Source: Kitasatospora albolonga (lineage in GTDB: Bacteria > Actinomycetota > Actinomycetes > Streptomycetales > Streptomycetaceae). From it: a DNA stretch of 64,000 nt. A program made the position numbers and the translations under genes. Under the pieces are notes generated by a model. The model was given only the letters and a program-made list of their open reading frames with translations. It was not told where the DNA came from and did no database searches. Numbering within the stretch: position 1 is the first letter of the stretch; each line of letters begins with the position of its first letter. Below are positions 38,281 through 46,836 of the stretch, piece after piece. The DNA lies in the NCBI GenBank assembly GCA_002082585.1, contig CP020563.1, positions 5,760,001-5,824,000 of the forward strand, in the 5' to 3' direction.

Positions 38281-38952
38281 TCAGAACAGGCGCAGCTTGT
38301 CGTCCTCGATGCCGCGCATCGCGTCGTAGTCGAGCACCAGACAGCCGATGCCCCGGTCGGTCGCGAGCACGCGCGCCTGCGGCTTGATCTCCTGGGCGGC
38401 GAAGACGCCCTTGACCGGTGCGAGATGCGGGTCGCGGTTGAGCAGCTCCAGATAGCGGGTCAGCTGCTCCACCCCGTCGATGTCACCGCGCCGCTTCAGC
38501 TCCACGGCCACCGTCGCCCCGTTCGCGTCGCGGCAGAGGATGTCCACCGGGCCGATGGCGGTGGGGTACTCACGGCGGATCAGGGTGTGGCCCTCGCCCA
38601 GGATCTCGATCCGGTCGGCGAGCAGCTCCTGAAGGTGCGCCTCCACGCCGTCCTTGATGAGCCCCGGGTCGACGCCCAGCTCGTACGAGGAGTCGTGGAG
38701 GATTTCCTCCATCGTGATGATCAGTTTTTCGCCCGCCTTGTTGACCACCGTCCAGACCCCGGCCTCGTCGCCGGTGCCCTCCTTCAGAGTGCACGGCGGG
38801 GACATCCAGTTGAGCGGTTTGTACGCCCGGTCGTCGGCGTGGATCGAGACGCTCCCGTCCGCCTTCACCAGGATGAGACGAGGGGCGGAGGGCAGGTGGG
38901 CTGTGAGCCGGCCCGCGTAGTCCACGGAGCAACGGGCGATGACGAGACGCAT
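38281..38952 (-). CDS. nucS: mismatch-specific endonuclease NucS/EndoMS
   Basis: A 223-residue enzyme that cleaves both strands at mismatches and replaces MutS/MutL in actinobacteria. The N-terminal dimerisation and DNA-binding domain is followed by the RecB-like nuclease: D137 (GPVDILC), E151 and K153 (VAVELK). The C-terminus EDDKLRLF is the clamp-binding peptide. I start at MRLVIARCS rather than the ATG three codons earlier, in line with the family. It is the main mutation-avoidance gene here, and a microsatellite sits immediately at its 3' end. Confidence 0.95.
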   Translation of the reverse strand: MRLVIARCSVDYAGRLTAHLPSAPRLILVKADGSVSIHADDRAYKPLNWMSPPCTLKEGTGDEAGVWTVVNKAGEKLIITMEEILHDSSYELGVDPGLIKDGVEAHLQELLADRIEILGEGHTLIRREYPTAIGPVDILCRDANGATVAVELKRRGDIDGVEQLTRYLELLNRDPHLAPVKGVFAAQEIKPQARVLATDRGIGCLVLDYDAMRGIEDDKLRLF

Positions 38953-39224
38953 GGTCGGCAACGCTACTCGAAGACGGGGTCCCGACGCGATTTCCCCATC
39001 CGTCGACCCCTGTCACTGGGCTCCCACCGCGAAGCGCCGAAGCGGGCTTGCCCCTCTTTGCGCACCTTCGCCAGTGGCCGGTTGTGTTCCCAATCTTCTG
39101 GTGCGGCCCCGACCGCGCCCTTACCGTGGATGCAGGAGGTCGCCGCCCGTGCACGCTGCGTCGTCGCCCTTCTTCCCTGCCCGTAAGACCCCGGTCACCG
39201 TCCGGGGTCGCGAGAGGAGAACCC

Positions 39225-39617
39225 ATGTCGCTCGACGTCTCACCGGCACTGTTGGAACAGGCCGAGCGAGGCGAGGTCGACGAAGCCGACTTCGTCGACT
39301 GCGTCCGGACCTCCCTGCCTTTCGCATGGGAGATGATCAGCTCTCTGGTGGCTCAGCTGAAGGTCGACGGCGGTCAGTTCGCCGACAACCAGACGCCGCC
39401 GCCGGACGAGCAGGCACGTGGTCAGCTGCTGCGCGCGCTGGCGAGTGACGCGATACGCGGCGCGCTCCAGCGGCACTTCGGAGTACGTATCGCCTTCCAG
39501 AACTGCCACCGCGTCGCGGTGTTCCCGCTGGACGCCTCGGTCGACGACCGGCTGGCCAAGTTCACCTCGGTGAGGGGCCAGTTGCTCAACCAGTCGCCCG
39601 AACTACGGGACTGCTGA
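39225..39617 (+). CDS. SCO5389-family conserved protein
   Basis: A 130-residue protein of a family I know only from Streptomyces naming. It is predicted cytoplasmic and acidic in its first third (LLEQAERGEVDEADFVDCVRTSLP), with a central disordered TPPPDEQ segment and a C-terminal alpha/beta part (FGVRIAFQNCHRVAVFPLDAS). No catalytic motif is visible. AGAGGAGAA precedes the ATG. It is divergent from nucS with a 272-bp spacer in which I see no other gene. Confidence 0.85.
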   Translation: MSLDVSPALLEQAERGEVDEADFVDCVRTSLPFAWEMISSLVAQLKVDGGQFADNQTPPPDEQARGQLLRALASDAIRGALQRHFGVRIAFQNCHRVAVFPLDASVDDRLAKFTSVRGQLLNQSPELRDC

Positions 39618-39727
39618 ACGCTTCTGCTGCCGCTTCGGGCCGCGGGAGGTGCAACTGGCTCCGGGGCGGCAGCTCCCGTACCACCGCACCACGTTCCACG
39701 CGAGGTCGTCCCATGCACAGGCGCAGG

Positions 39728-40771
39728 TCAGGTGAGCAGCGGCAGCACGTCCGCGCCCAGGCGCCGCACGTTCTCCTCGGTCGCCGCGAGATCGCCGGAC
39801 CCCTCCACCAGCAGGGCGAAGCGGGTGATGCCGGTCCGCTCGGCGGTGGCCGCGAGCCGGTCGGCGGCCAGCCGCGGCGGGCCCACCGGATGCAGCCCGC
39901 ACAGCAGTTCCGTGTACGCCACCGGGTCCCGCATCACGCGGTGCCTGCCGTCGACCGTGACATGCGCGTCCAGCCCCTGGCGCAGCCAGCCGGGCATGGT
40001 CTTGACGAGCGTCTCCGTCGCCGCCCCCGGCCCGTCCTCGATCTGGGCCACCCCGGCGGACACATGTGCGGCCCCCTCGACCACCTCCGGCGGATGACCG
40101 GCCTCCCGGGCCGCCGTACGCCACAGGGCGACCATCTCCGCCTTCTCCTCGTCCCCGCAGTGCATGCCCAGCAGCATCGGCAGCGCCCGGGCCGCGGCCA
40201 GCCGTACGGTCGTGGGGGAGGTGCACGCCACGATCACCTCCGGCCCCTCCGAGGGGCCCTCGGCCGGTCCTTCCAGCAGTTCGTCCGCGCGCGGGACCAC
40301 CGCCACCTCGCGGAAGCCGAACCGCTCCCCGCGCCCGGCGACCCTCGGCTCCCGCAGCCAGTCGAGCAGCAGCTCCAGCGCCTCGGGGAAGCCGTTCTCG
40401 TACGCGTCGAGACCGCCGCCGAAGACCTCCAGGTCCACCCAGGGACCGCCCCGGCCCACCCCGAGCGAGAACCGTCCGCCGCTGGTCAGATGCAGCAGCG
40501 CGGCCTGCTCTCCGAGGGCCACGGGGTGGTGGCTGGGCAGCACGCTGACGGCCGTGCCGACCCGGATTCTGCGCGTCCGGCCCAGCAGCAGCGCGGCCAG
40601 CGTGGTGGCGGACGGGCAGACCCCGTACGGCACGAAGTGGTGCTCGGCCAGCCAGACCGAGTCGAGCCCGGACTCCTCCGCCGCCTCGGCGGACCGGACG
40701 GCCCGGTGCAGGGCCTCACCCGGCCCCTGACCCGGGAACTGGGCTGCCAGAACGAACGTTCCGATGCGCAT
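39728..40771 (-). CDS. luciferase-like (LLM class) flavin or F420 oxidoreductase
   Basis: A 347-residue bacterial luciferase-fold barrel. Family markers: GLDSVWLAEHHF near residue 35, RIRVGTAVSVLPSHHPVALGEQ, and GRFSLGVGRGGPW. In actinobacteria this group uses reduced FMN or F420. The substrate is unknown. It is transcribed alone; 258 bp separates it from the divergent small gene to its right. The best start is the ATG giving MRIGTFVLA, 30 residues after the first possible one. Confidence 0.88.
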   Translation of the reverse strand: MRIGTFVLAAQFPGQGPGEALHRAVRSAEAAEESGLDSVWLAEHHFVPYGVCPSATTLAALLLGRTRRIRVGTAVSVLPSHHPVALGEQAALLHLTSGGRFSLGVGRGGPWVDLEVFGGGLDAYENGFPEALELLLDWLREPRVAGRGERFGFREVAVVPRADELLEGPAEGPSEGPEVIVACTSPTTVRLAAARALPMLLGMHCGDEEKAEMVALWRTAAREAGHPPEVVEGAAHVSAGVAQIEDGPGAATETLVKTMPGWLRQGLDAHVTVDGRHRVMRDPVAYTELLCGLHPVGPPRLAADRLAATAERTGITRFALLVEGSGDLAATEENVRRLGADVLPLLT

Positions 40772-40985
40772 CGCTGATTGCCTCCTCGCGGCCCGACGCG
40801 TGTCTCCCCCACTGGCAACAACGTCTGACACGTGCCAAAGGCACGGTCCGGGGCGAAGTTGTTGCGATTTTCCGCTAACTCACTCCCGGGCCGGATCGTG
40901 ATCGCCCCCGGCGCCGGACCGTGATCGCTCCCGCGCCGGGCCGCGCCGCCCGTCCCACCCGGCACCTGCCCCCGGCGGCAGCCTC

Positions 40986-41022
40986 TAGGCTTGTTGCCAC
41001 CGTGCCCGAACCGCCCCCGTGA
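40986..41022 (+). promoter_or_regulatory. TAGGCT promoter followed by a six-codon proline-rich leader ORF
   Basis: TAGGCT (40986-40991) is a good -10. The first initiation codon beyond it is GTG 41002, opening V-P-E-P-P-P and stopping at 41020-41022, eight bases before the GTG of the next gene. Three consecutive Pro are a known ribosome-stalling sequence. The reading as a leader peptide is inference. Confidence 0.4.
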
Positions 41023-41030
41023 GGTGTCCC

Positions 41031-41360
41031 GTGTCCCCGCGCCGCAACCGCCCCCGTGGCGGCGACCGTCCCGACGAACATCCCGGTACGGCCCCGGGGC
41101 GGTACGGCGGGGGAGGGGCCACCGAGAGCTGGCAGGGCGAGGAGTGGTCGGTGCGCCCGGTGAGCGGGGCGAGCGCCCAGGGCAAGCGGTACCGCTGCCC
41201 CGGCTGCGACCAGGAGATCCCCTCCGGCGTCCCGCACCTCGTCGCCTGGCCCGAGTTCGGCGGCATCGACGACCGCAGGCACTGGCACAAGGCGTGCTGG
41301 AACGCGAAGGACCGCCGCACCACACGGGTGCAGCGGTCCAGGAACGCACCGCGCCACTGA
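41031..41360 (+). CDS. small Arg/Gly-rich protein with a CxxC zinc-ribbon-like motif
   Basis: A 109-residue protein. The first 40 residues are disordered (RRNRPRGGDRP, GRYGGGG). The second half contains YRCPGCDQEIPSG and later HWHKACWN, that is C-x2-C with H-x3-C about 30 residues on, a plausible single zinc site. The C-terminus is basic. Annotated in related genomes as an ATP/GTP-binding protein, which nothing here supports. GAGG stands six bases before the GTG. It could bind nucleic acid; unknown. Confidence 0.75.
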   Translation: MSPRRNRPRGGDRPDEHPGTAPGRYGGGGATESWQGEEWSVRPVSGASAQGKRYRCPGCDQEIPSGVPHLVAWPEFGGIDDRRHWHKACWNAKDRRTTRVQRSRNAPRH

Positions 41361-41390
41361 GCGCCGGAGGTCCCGTTCCGGACGTCCAGC

Positions 41391-41432
41391 CTCAGACGTT
41401 CCGCCTCGGACGTTCCGGCTCAGACGTCGCGC
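41391..41432. repeat. three 14-bp tandem units overlapping the permease stop codon
   Basis: Units at 41391, 41405 and 41419 follow SCTCRGACGTYSCG; the third includes the final codons and stop of the leftward permease gene. It is another case of a gene end reiterated in the spacer. Confidence 0.75.
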
Positions 41433-42292
41433 CGGTCCAGCAGCAGATAGGCGCCGCCCATGGCCACGGCCGCGATGCCCAGCATCAGCAGCAGCGGCTC
41501 CCAGCCGGAGGGGCCGGACTCGGTGACCGTCGAGCCGTACAGCGCGCCGAGCTGGTTGGGGATCGAGTACTCGAAGAGGAAGCGCTGAAGTCCGCGCAGG
41601 CTCTCGGCGAACATGAACAGCGCGAGGACCAGCGGCAGCAGCACCACGGCGATCATGATCGTGATGGCGCCCGCCGAGTGCCGGATGATCGCGCCGACCG
41701 CTAGCGACACCAGGCCGAGGGCCGCGATGTAGAGCCCGACGCCCACCGTGGCGCGCAGCCACACCGAGCCGGTCCCTTCGCTGCCTCCGCCGCCGCCCAG
41801 GATCGCCGTCTGGATCACCGCGACCACCGTGGCGGTCACCGTGGTGATCACGAAGGTCAGCAGGAAGAAGACGATCGCCTTGGCCGTCAGCACCCTGGCC
41901 CGGCTCGGGCACGCCGTCAGCGTCGTACGGATCATCCCGGTGCTGTACTCGGAGCCGATGGTCAGCACGCCGAGGGTGATCACGCAGATCGAGCCCAGCA
42001 GCACCCCGAAGAAGCCGAGGCCCACGACCGGCTCGCCCGCGAGATCGGTGTCGGCCGCGGAGATGAGCAGCGCGGACATCAGGCCGATCGCCATCATCAG
42101 CACGATCATCACGCCCAGCGTCCACAGCGTGGAGCGCACGGAACGGATCTTCGTCCACTCCGAGGCGATCGCGTCGCCGAGCGTGGCGCGGCGGATCGGG
42201 ATAGGCGACTGGTAGGAGACCGGCAGACCGTGACCGTGCGGCAGGTTCGGCTGCGGGTGCTCGTGGGCCTGCTCGGCGGCCGGCGTCGTCAT
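41420..42292 (-). CDS. ABC-2 type transporter permease (second pair)
   Basis: A 290-residue membrane protein with six helices, after a hydrophilic N-terminus of about 45 residues rich in His/Pro (AHEHPQPNLPHGHG). SEWTKIRSVRSTLWTL is the conserved entry to helix 1, and GSEYSTGMIRTTL lies between helices 2 and 3. Its start overlaps the ATPase gene by 4 bp. It is clearly paralogous to the permease 1.4 kb upstream (the SEWTKIR and EYSSGMIRTSL signatures recur). Substrate unknown; families of this form often export antibiotics or lipids. Confidence 0.9.
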   Translation of the reverse strand: MTTPAAEQAHEHPQPNLPHGHGLPVSYQSPIPIRRATLGDAIASEWTKIRSVRSTLWTLGVMIVLMMAIGLMSALLISAADTDLAGEPVVGLGFFGVLLGSICVITLGVLTIGSEYSTGMIRTTLTACPSRARVLTAKAIVFFLLTFVITTVTATVVAVIQTAILGGGGGSEGTGSVWLRATVGVGLYIAALGLVSLAVGAIIRHSAGAITIMIAVVLLPLVLALFMFAESLRGLQRFLFEYSIPNQLGALYGSTVTESGPSGWEPLLLMLGIAAVAMGGAYLLLDRRDV

Positions 42293-43518
42293 CGGGGGTC
42301 CTCGCTGGTCTGCTGCTCCCCGGCGCGGTCGGCGGGGGAGGGCTCGGGGGTGGACGTGGGGGCGGGCGCGGGCGCGGGCGGGACGGGTGCCGCGTACGGG
42401 TTCTGTCCGACCGGCGCGGCGGCCGGTCCGGAGGCCGCGTACGGGTTCTGTCCGGGCGGCGGCGGGGCGTACCAGCTCTGCTGGGCCGCCTCCGCGGGCT
42501 GGAGCGGCCCGGGGCCCTGCTCGGCCCCGTAACCCCCGTAACCGCCCTGAGCGCCCCCGTAGGGCCCCTGCACGGGCTCCAGGAGCCCTGCCTTGGCGTC
42601 GTCCGTCGAGCGGTAGTCCACGACGCCCTGCGTCATCCGCATGTACGCCTCCTCCAGCGACGCCCGGTGCGGCGACAGCTCCCAGAGCCGTACGTCGCAC
42701 GCGTGGGCCAGGTCGCTGATCCTCGGCAGCGGCAGGCCGGTGACGCGCAGAGCGCCGTCCGGCTCGGACAGCACACCGCCGCCCGCCTCGATGAGCGAGG
42801 ACGTCAGCTTCTCGCGCTCCTCGGGGGCGTTCTCGGGAACCCGGACCCGGGCGAAGTCGGCGGAGTTCGCCGAGATGAAGTCGGTGACGCTCATGTCGGA
42901 GAGCAGCCGGCCGCGCCCGATCACGATCAGATGGTCCGCGGTGAGGGCCATCTCGCTCATCAGATGGCTGGAGACGAAGACCGTGCGCCCCTCGGACGCC
43001 AGCGTCTTCATCAGGTTGCGGACCCAGTGGATGCCCTCGGGGTCCAGGCCGTTGACCGGCTCGTCGAAGAGCAGCACCTGCGGGTCGCCGAGCAGCGCCG
43101 CCGCGATCCCCAGCCGCTGCCCCATCCCCAGCGAAAAGCCGCTGGAGCGCCGCTTGGCGACGTCCTGGAGGCCGACGACCCCGAGCACCTCGTCCACCCG
43201 CCTGGCCGGAATCCCGGCCAGCTGGGCGAGCGACAGCAGGTGGGTGCGGGCGGTCCGCCCGCCGTGCACGGCCTTGGCGTCCAGCAGCGCGCCCACCTGG
43301 CGCGGCGCGTTCGGCAGGCTCCGGTAGGGGTGCCCGCAGACCGTCACATGGCCCGCCGTCGGCCGGTCCAGGCCGAGGATCATCCGCATGGTCGTGGACT
43401 TCCCCGACCCGTTGGGACCGAGGAAGCCGGTGACGGCCCCCGGCCGCACCTGGAAGGAAAGGTCGTCCACGGCCGTCTTCGCGCCGTAGCGCTTGGTCAG
43501 GCCGACTGCCTCGATCAT
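42289..43518 (-). CDS. ABC transporter ATP-binding protein with Tyr/Pro/Gly tail
   Basis: A 409-residue ATPase. Walker A is GPNGSGKS near residue 38; the signature is FSLGMGQRL in place of LSGGQ; Walker B is VLLFDEPVNGLDP; the switch His is in VSSHLMSE. After about residue 310 comes a tail of 100 residues with PYGGAQGGYGGYG and two PPGQNPYAA/VGQNPYAA repeats. Such tails are rare in ABC ATPases and look like low-complexity interaction sequence. I start at MIEAVGLTKRYG. Coupled to the permease gene by ATGA. Confidence 0.92.
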   Translation of the reverse strand: MIEAVGLTKRYGAKTAVDDLSFQVRPGAVTGFLGPNGSGKSTTMRMILGLDRPTAGHVTVCGHPYRSLPNAPRQVGALLDAKAVHGGRTARTHLLSLAQLAGIPARRVDEVLGVVGLQDVAKRRSSGFSLGMGQRLGIAAALLGDPQVLLFDEPVNGLDPEGIHWVRNLMKTLASEGRTVFVSSHLMSEMALTADHLIVIGRGRLLSDMSVTDFISANSADFARVRVPENAPEEREKLTSSLIEAGGGVLSEPDGALRVTGLPLPRISDLAHACDVRLWELSPHRASLEEAYMRMTQGVVDYRSTDDAKAGLLEPVQGPYGGAQGGYGGYGAEQGPGPLQPAEAAQQSWYAPPPPGQNPYAASGPAAAPVGQNPYAAPVPPAPAPAPTSTPEPSPADRAGEQQTSEDPR

Positions 43519-43677
43519 TCTCCAGCCCCATCGACTCACTCTGTGGTCGGGGCCCCGGCCGCCCGGCCGCACACCCCCCGTAAGAGTTAGGAGGATAACC
43601 AGGCGCTGACGGTTCCGGCCAAGTTGCGTACGGGCTGCGAGCGGGCCGTTACGGGGTTCGGCGTCCCGGCCGCTGCC

Positions 43678-44466
43678 TCACGCGTCCCGGTTCTTCAGGA
43701 CCAGGTAGCCGCCGATCACCGCGGCCGCCACCCACGCGACCATGATCCCGAGCCCGCCCCACGGCCCGTAGGGCGCCGGGTCGCTGCCCATCGCCTCGGG
43801 GACGACCTGCATGATCTTCGACCCGGCCTGGTCGGGGAAGTACCGGATGACGTCCTTGGCGTACGGCACCGCGGTCAGGATGCTGGAGATCAGCAGGAAG
43901 AACGGGATCAGGATGCCCATCGACAGCATGGAGCTGCGCAGCATCGCCGTGACGCCCATGGAGAAGATGGCGATCAGCCCCATGTAGAGGCCGGCGCCGA
44001 CCACCGCGCGCAGCACGTTCTCCTCGCCGAGGGTCGTTCCCCGGTCGCCCAGCAGGGCCTGGCAGAGGAAGAACGAGACGAAGCTGGTGAGCAGGCCGAC
44101 CAGGAGGGCCAGCACCCCGGCCACGGTGATCTTGCTGAAGAGGAGCGTGCCGCGCTGCGGGACGGCCGCCAGCGAGGTGCGGATCATGCCGGAGCTGTAC
44201 TCCGTACCGACCACGAGCACCCCGAACACGATCATGGCGAGCTGGCCCAGCACCGTACCGGAGAAGCTGACGAGCGTCGGGTCGAAGGTGAGCCGCTCGG
44301 CCTCGGGGAGGTCGTCGAACGTGGCGTTCAGCAGAGCGGCGATGCCCGCGCTCATGGCGACCGTGACGGCGAACGCGCAGATGAGCGTCCAGGTGGTGGA
44401 GGAGACCGTACGGATCTTGGTCCACTCGGAGTTCAGGACAGCGGGTACCGAAGCCATCGTCGTCAC
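43678..44466 (-). CDS. ABC-2 type transporter permease (first pair)
   Basis: A 262-residue protein with six helices. NSEWTKIRTVSSTTWTL and GTEYSSGMIRTSLAAVPQRG match the paralogue downstream, but the His/Pro-rich N-terminus is missing. The start overlaps the upstream ATPase gene by 4 bp (ATGA). A 159-bp gap before the second pair may hold a separate promoter. Confidence 0.9.
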   Translation of the reverse strand: MTTMASVPAVLNSEWTKIRTVSSTTWTLICAFAVTVAMSAGIAALLNATFDDLPEAERLTFDPTLVSFSGTVLGQLAMIVFGVLVVGTEYSSGMIRTSLAAVPQRGTLLFSKITVAGVLALLVGLLTSFVSFFLCQALLGDRGTTLGEENVLRAVVGAGLYMGLIAIFSMGVTAMLRSSMLSMGILIPFFLLISSILTAVPYAKDVIRYFPDQAGSKIMQVVPEAMGSDPAPYGPWGGLGIMVAWVAAAVIGGYLVLKNRDA

Positions 44467-45539
44467 GCCCCCTCGTTCGCGGTGCCGGAGGTGTTGGAGG
44501 TGCCTGCGGTGCCGTCGGCGGACGCGGTGCCGTCGCCGGACGCGGGGGAGGCGGTGCCTCCGGTGCCTCCGGGCTGGTCCCAGCCCTCGCCCCAGGCCGC
44601 CCCCGCCACCGGGGGCGGTGGTGCCCCGCCCGGTCCGGAATGGGCGTGGTACTCCACGGAGGATGCGGTCATCTGCATGAACGCCTCTTCCAGGGAGGCC
44701 CGCTGCGCGCTCAGCTCGTGCAGCACGACCTGGTGACGGGCCGCCAGTTCACCGAGCTCCTCGGTGGTGGCGCCGTCGATCTCCAGGACGCCGCCGTCCG
44801 CCTCGACGGCGGTGAAGCCCCCCTGGCTCAGGGCGTCGCGCAGCTGCTCCTGCTGCGGTGAGCGCAGCCGTACGTAACTGCGGGAGTTCTCCTGGATGAA
44901 GTCCGCCATCGAGGTGTCGGCGAGCAGCCTGCCCTGGCCGATCACGATCAGATGGTCCGCCGTCAGCGCCATCTCGCTCATCAGGTGGGACGAGACGAAG
45001 ATGGTCCGGCCCTCGGCGGCGAGCGCCTTCATCAGGTTGCGAATCCAGTGGATGCCCTCGGGGTCCAGGCCGTTGACCGGTTCGTCGAACATCAGGATCT
45101 CGGGGTCGCCCAGCAGGGCGGAGGCGATGCCGAGGCGCTGGCCCATGCCGAGGGAGAAGCCCTTGGACTTCTTCTTCGCGACCGCGCTCAGACCGACGGT
45201 TTCGAGGACCTCGTCGACCCGGCTGCTCGGGATGCGGTTGCTCTGCGCCAGACAGAGCAGGTTGTTGTACGCGCTCCGGCCGCCGTTCATCGACTTGGCG
45301 TCGAGCAGCGCCCCGATGTACTTCAGCGGTTCCTGGAGTTCGTGGTACGGCTTGCCGTCGATCCGCACCGTACCGCTGGTGGGGTTGTCCAGATCGAGCA
45401 TCATCCGCATGGTGGTGGACTTGCCCGCCCCGTTGGGGCCCAGGAAACCGGTCACCATGCCGGGTCTGACCTGGCACGTCAGATGGTCGACGGCAACCTT
45501 GCTGCCGAATCGCTTGGTCAGTCCCTCGAGCTCGATCAT
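44463..45539 (-). CDS. ABC transporter ATP-binding protein
   Basis: A 358-residue ATPase: Walker A GPNGAGKS, signature FSLGMGQRL, Walker B ILMFDEPVNGLDP, and VSSHLMSE, nearly the same as the second copy over the first 220 residues. The C-terminal domain (about 225-300) is divergent, and the tail is Gly/Thr/Ser-rich (GTGGTASPASGDGTASADG). It is the first gene of a four-gene leftward cluster formed by duplication of a permease-ATPase pair. It is 80 bp downstream of filP. Confidence 0.92.
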   Translation of the reverse strand: MIELEGLTKRFGSKVAVDHLTCQVRPGMVTGFLGPNGAGKSTTMRMMLDLDNPTSGTVRIDGKPYHELQEPLKYIGALLDAKSMNGGRSAYNNLLCLAQSNRIPSSRVDEVLETVGLSAVAKKKSKGFSLGMGQRLGIASALLGDPEILMFDEPVNGLDPEGIHWIRNLMKALAAEGRTIFVSSHLMSEMALTADHLIVIGQGRLLADTSMADFIQENSRSYVRLRSPQQEQLRDALSQGGFTAVEADGGVLEIDGATTEELGELAARHQVVLHELSAQRASLEEAFMQMTASSVEYHAHSGPGGAPPPPVAGAAWGEGWDQPGGTGGTASPASGDGTASADGTAGTSNTSGTANEGA

Positions 45540-45619
45540 GCGGACACGCTAGAACGGCCGCGCGCCCGGCGCCACCACAAAGGCGGAACCGGGCGCGCGG
45601 AACGAGGCGTTCCGTGGGG

Positions 45620-46558
45620 TCAGCGGGTCTGCTGGGCCGGAACACCGCGCTGGGCGGGCTCGTCGTCCACCGGGGACCCGGCGGCGGCCACCGCGGCACC
45701 GGTCAGCGTGGCCAGCATCTCGCGGACGTTGGTCAGCTGCGCGTTGATCGAGTCGCGGCGGTTGGTGAGCGCCGCCAGCTCGCGCTCCGATTCGCTGCGG
45801 ATGCGGTCGGCCTTGGCGTTGGCGTCGGCCACGATGTCCTCGGCCTGGCGCTGCGCGGTCTCCACCGTCTGACGGGCACGGCGCTCGGCGTCCGTGCGGA
45901 GCTTCTCGGCCTCCAGACGGAGCTGCTCGGCGCGGTGCTCGATCTCGGCGAGGCGCTTCTCGGCCTTGGCCTGACGGGACGCGAGGTCGCGCTCCGACTG
46001 CTCGCGCCGCTTGGCGAGGTTCGTCTCGAAGTCGGCGGCGGCCTGGGCGGCCTTGGCGCGGGTCTCCTCGAAGAGGGCGTCGGCCTCCTCGCGCTTCTGC
46101 TGCGCGTCCTTCTGGGCGTCGCTGCGGAGGGTGTTCGCCTCGCCCTGGGCCTTCTCGACGATGCGGACGCCCTCGTCCTCGGCCTTCGCCTTGCGCTCGG
46201 CGGCGAAGGACTCCGCGTCGTTGCGCACCTGCTGGGCGGCCGACTCGGCCAGCTCGCGGTGCTGCTCGGCGGCCCGACGGGCCTCCTCACGCAGGTCCTT
46301 GGCCTCCTCCTCGGCGAGGCGGAGGATCTTCTCGACACGGGCACCGAGCCCGGCGTACGACGGCTCGGCGTCGTTCACCTGGGCCTGGGCGTTCTGCGTC
46401 TCGAGGTGCAGCTCCTCGATGCGCTTTTCCAGGGACGTGATGCGGGCCAGGGCGCTGTCACGGTCGGCGACGAGCTTGGTAATGCGGTCGTCCACCTGAC
46501 CGCGGTCGTAACCACGTCGCACGAGCTCGAAGCCGAAGGGGGAGGAAGGGTCACTCAT
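45620..46558 (-). CDS. filP: FilP, intermediate-filament-like cytoskeletal protein
   Basis: A 312-residue coiled-coil protein that forms filaments behind hyphal tips and supports polar growth. The first 30 residues (FGFELVRRGYDRGQVDDRITKL in two parts) resemble the membrane-binding start of DivIVA; the known partner is DivIVA. Then a nearly continuous Glu/Ala/Arg/Gln coiled coil runs from about 25 to 280 with regular heptad and hendecad spacing, and a short Pro/Val-rich end. The size is almost that of the S. coelicolor protein. It follows scy on the same strand, as in other Streptomyces. Confidence 0.93.
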   Translation of the reverse strand: MSDPSSPFGFELVRRGYDRGQVDDRITKLVADRDSALARITSLEKRIEELHLETQNAQAQVNDAEPSYAGLGARVEKILRLAEEEAKDLREEARRAAEQHRELAESAAQQVRNDAESFAAERKAKAEDEGVRIVEKAQGEANTLRSDAQKDAQQKREEADALFEETRAKAAQAAADFETNLAKRREQSERDLASRQAKAEKRLAEIEHRAEQLRLEAEKLRTDAERRARQTVETAQRQAEDIVADANAKADRIRSESERELAALTNRRDSINAQLTNVREMLATLTGAAVAAAGSPVDDEPAQRGVPAQQTR

Positions 46559-46803
46559 GGGGTTCCTGTCGAATGAGACCGGTGAGGTGATAGGGGAATC
46601 CTAGGGGCCATTGCGGCGTGTCAGCGTGCAGATGTCGGTTTGATCTGGAGAATGACACCCCTTTTGAGTGGCTGACCCCCGGAGTGCTTGCCACTCGAAG
46701 GGTTGAATGTCCATGACGAAGCACGCGCCCCCGTACGCCTGCTTCCTCCGGACGCCCTGCGTTCTCTCCCCCGTACATCCATCTCCTGCGTTCCCCCGTG
46801 GGA

Positions 46804-46823
46804 CCGGACCCGGGCAGGTCCGG
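46804..46823 (-). terminator. short hairpin after scy
   Basis: CCGGACC/GGTCCGG around CGGGCA, 14 bases beyond the scy stop. No T-run. The 278-bp scy-filP spacer holds nothing else I can support, apart from the undefined filP promoter. Confidence 0.4.
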
Positions 46824-46836
46824 GGCCCCGCGACCG

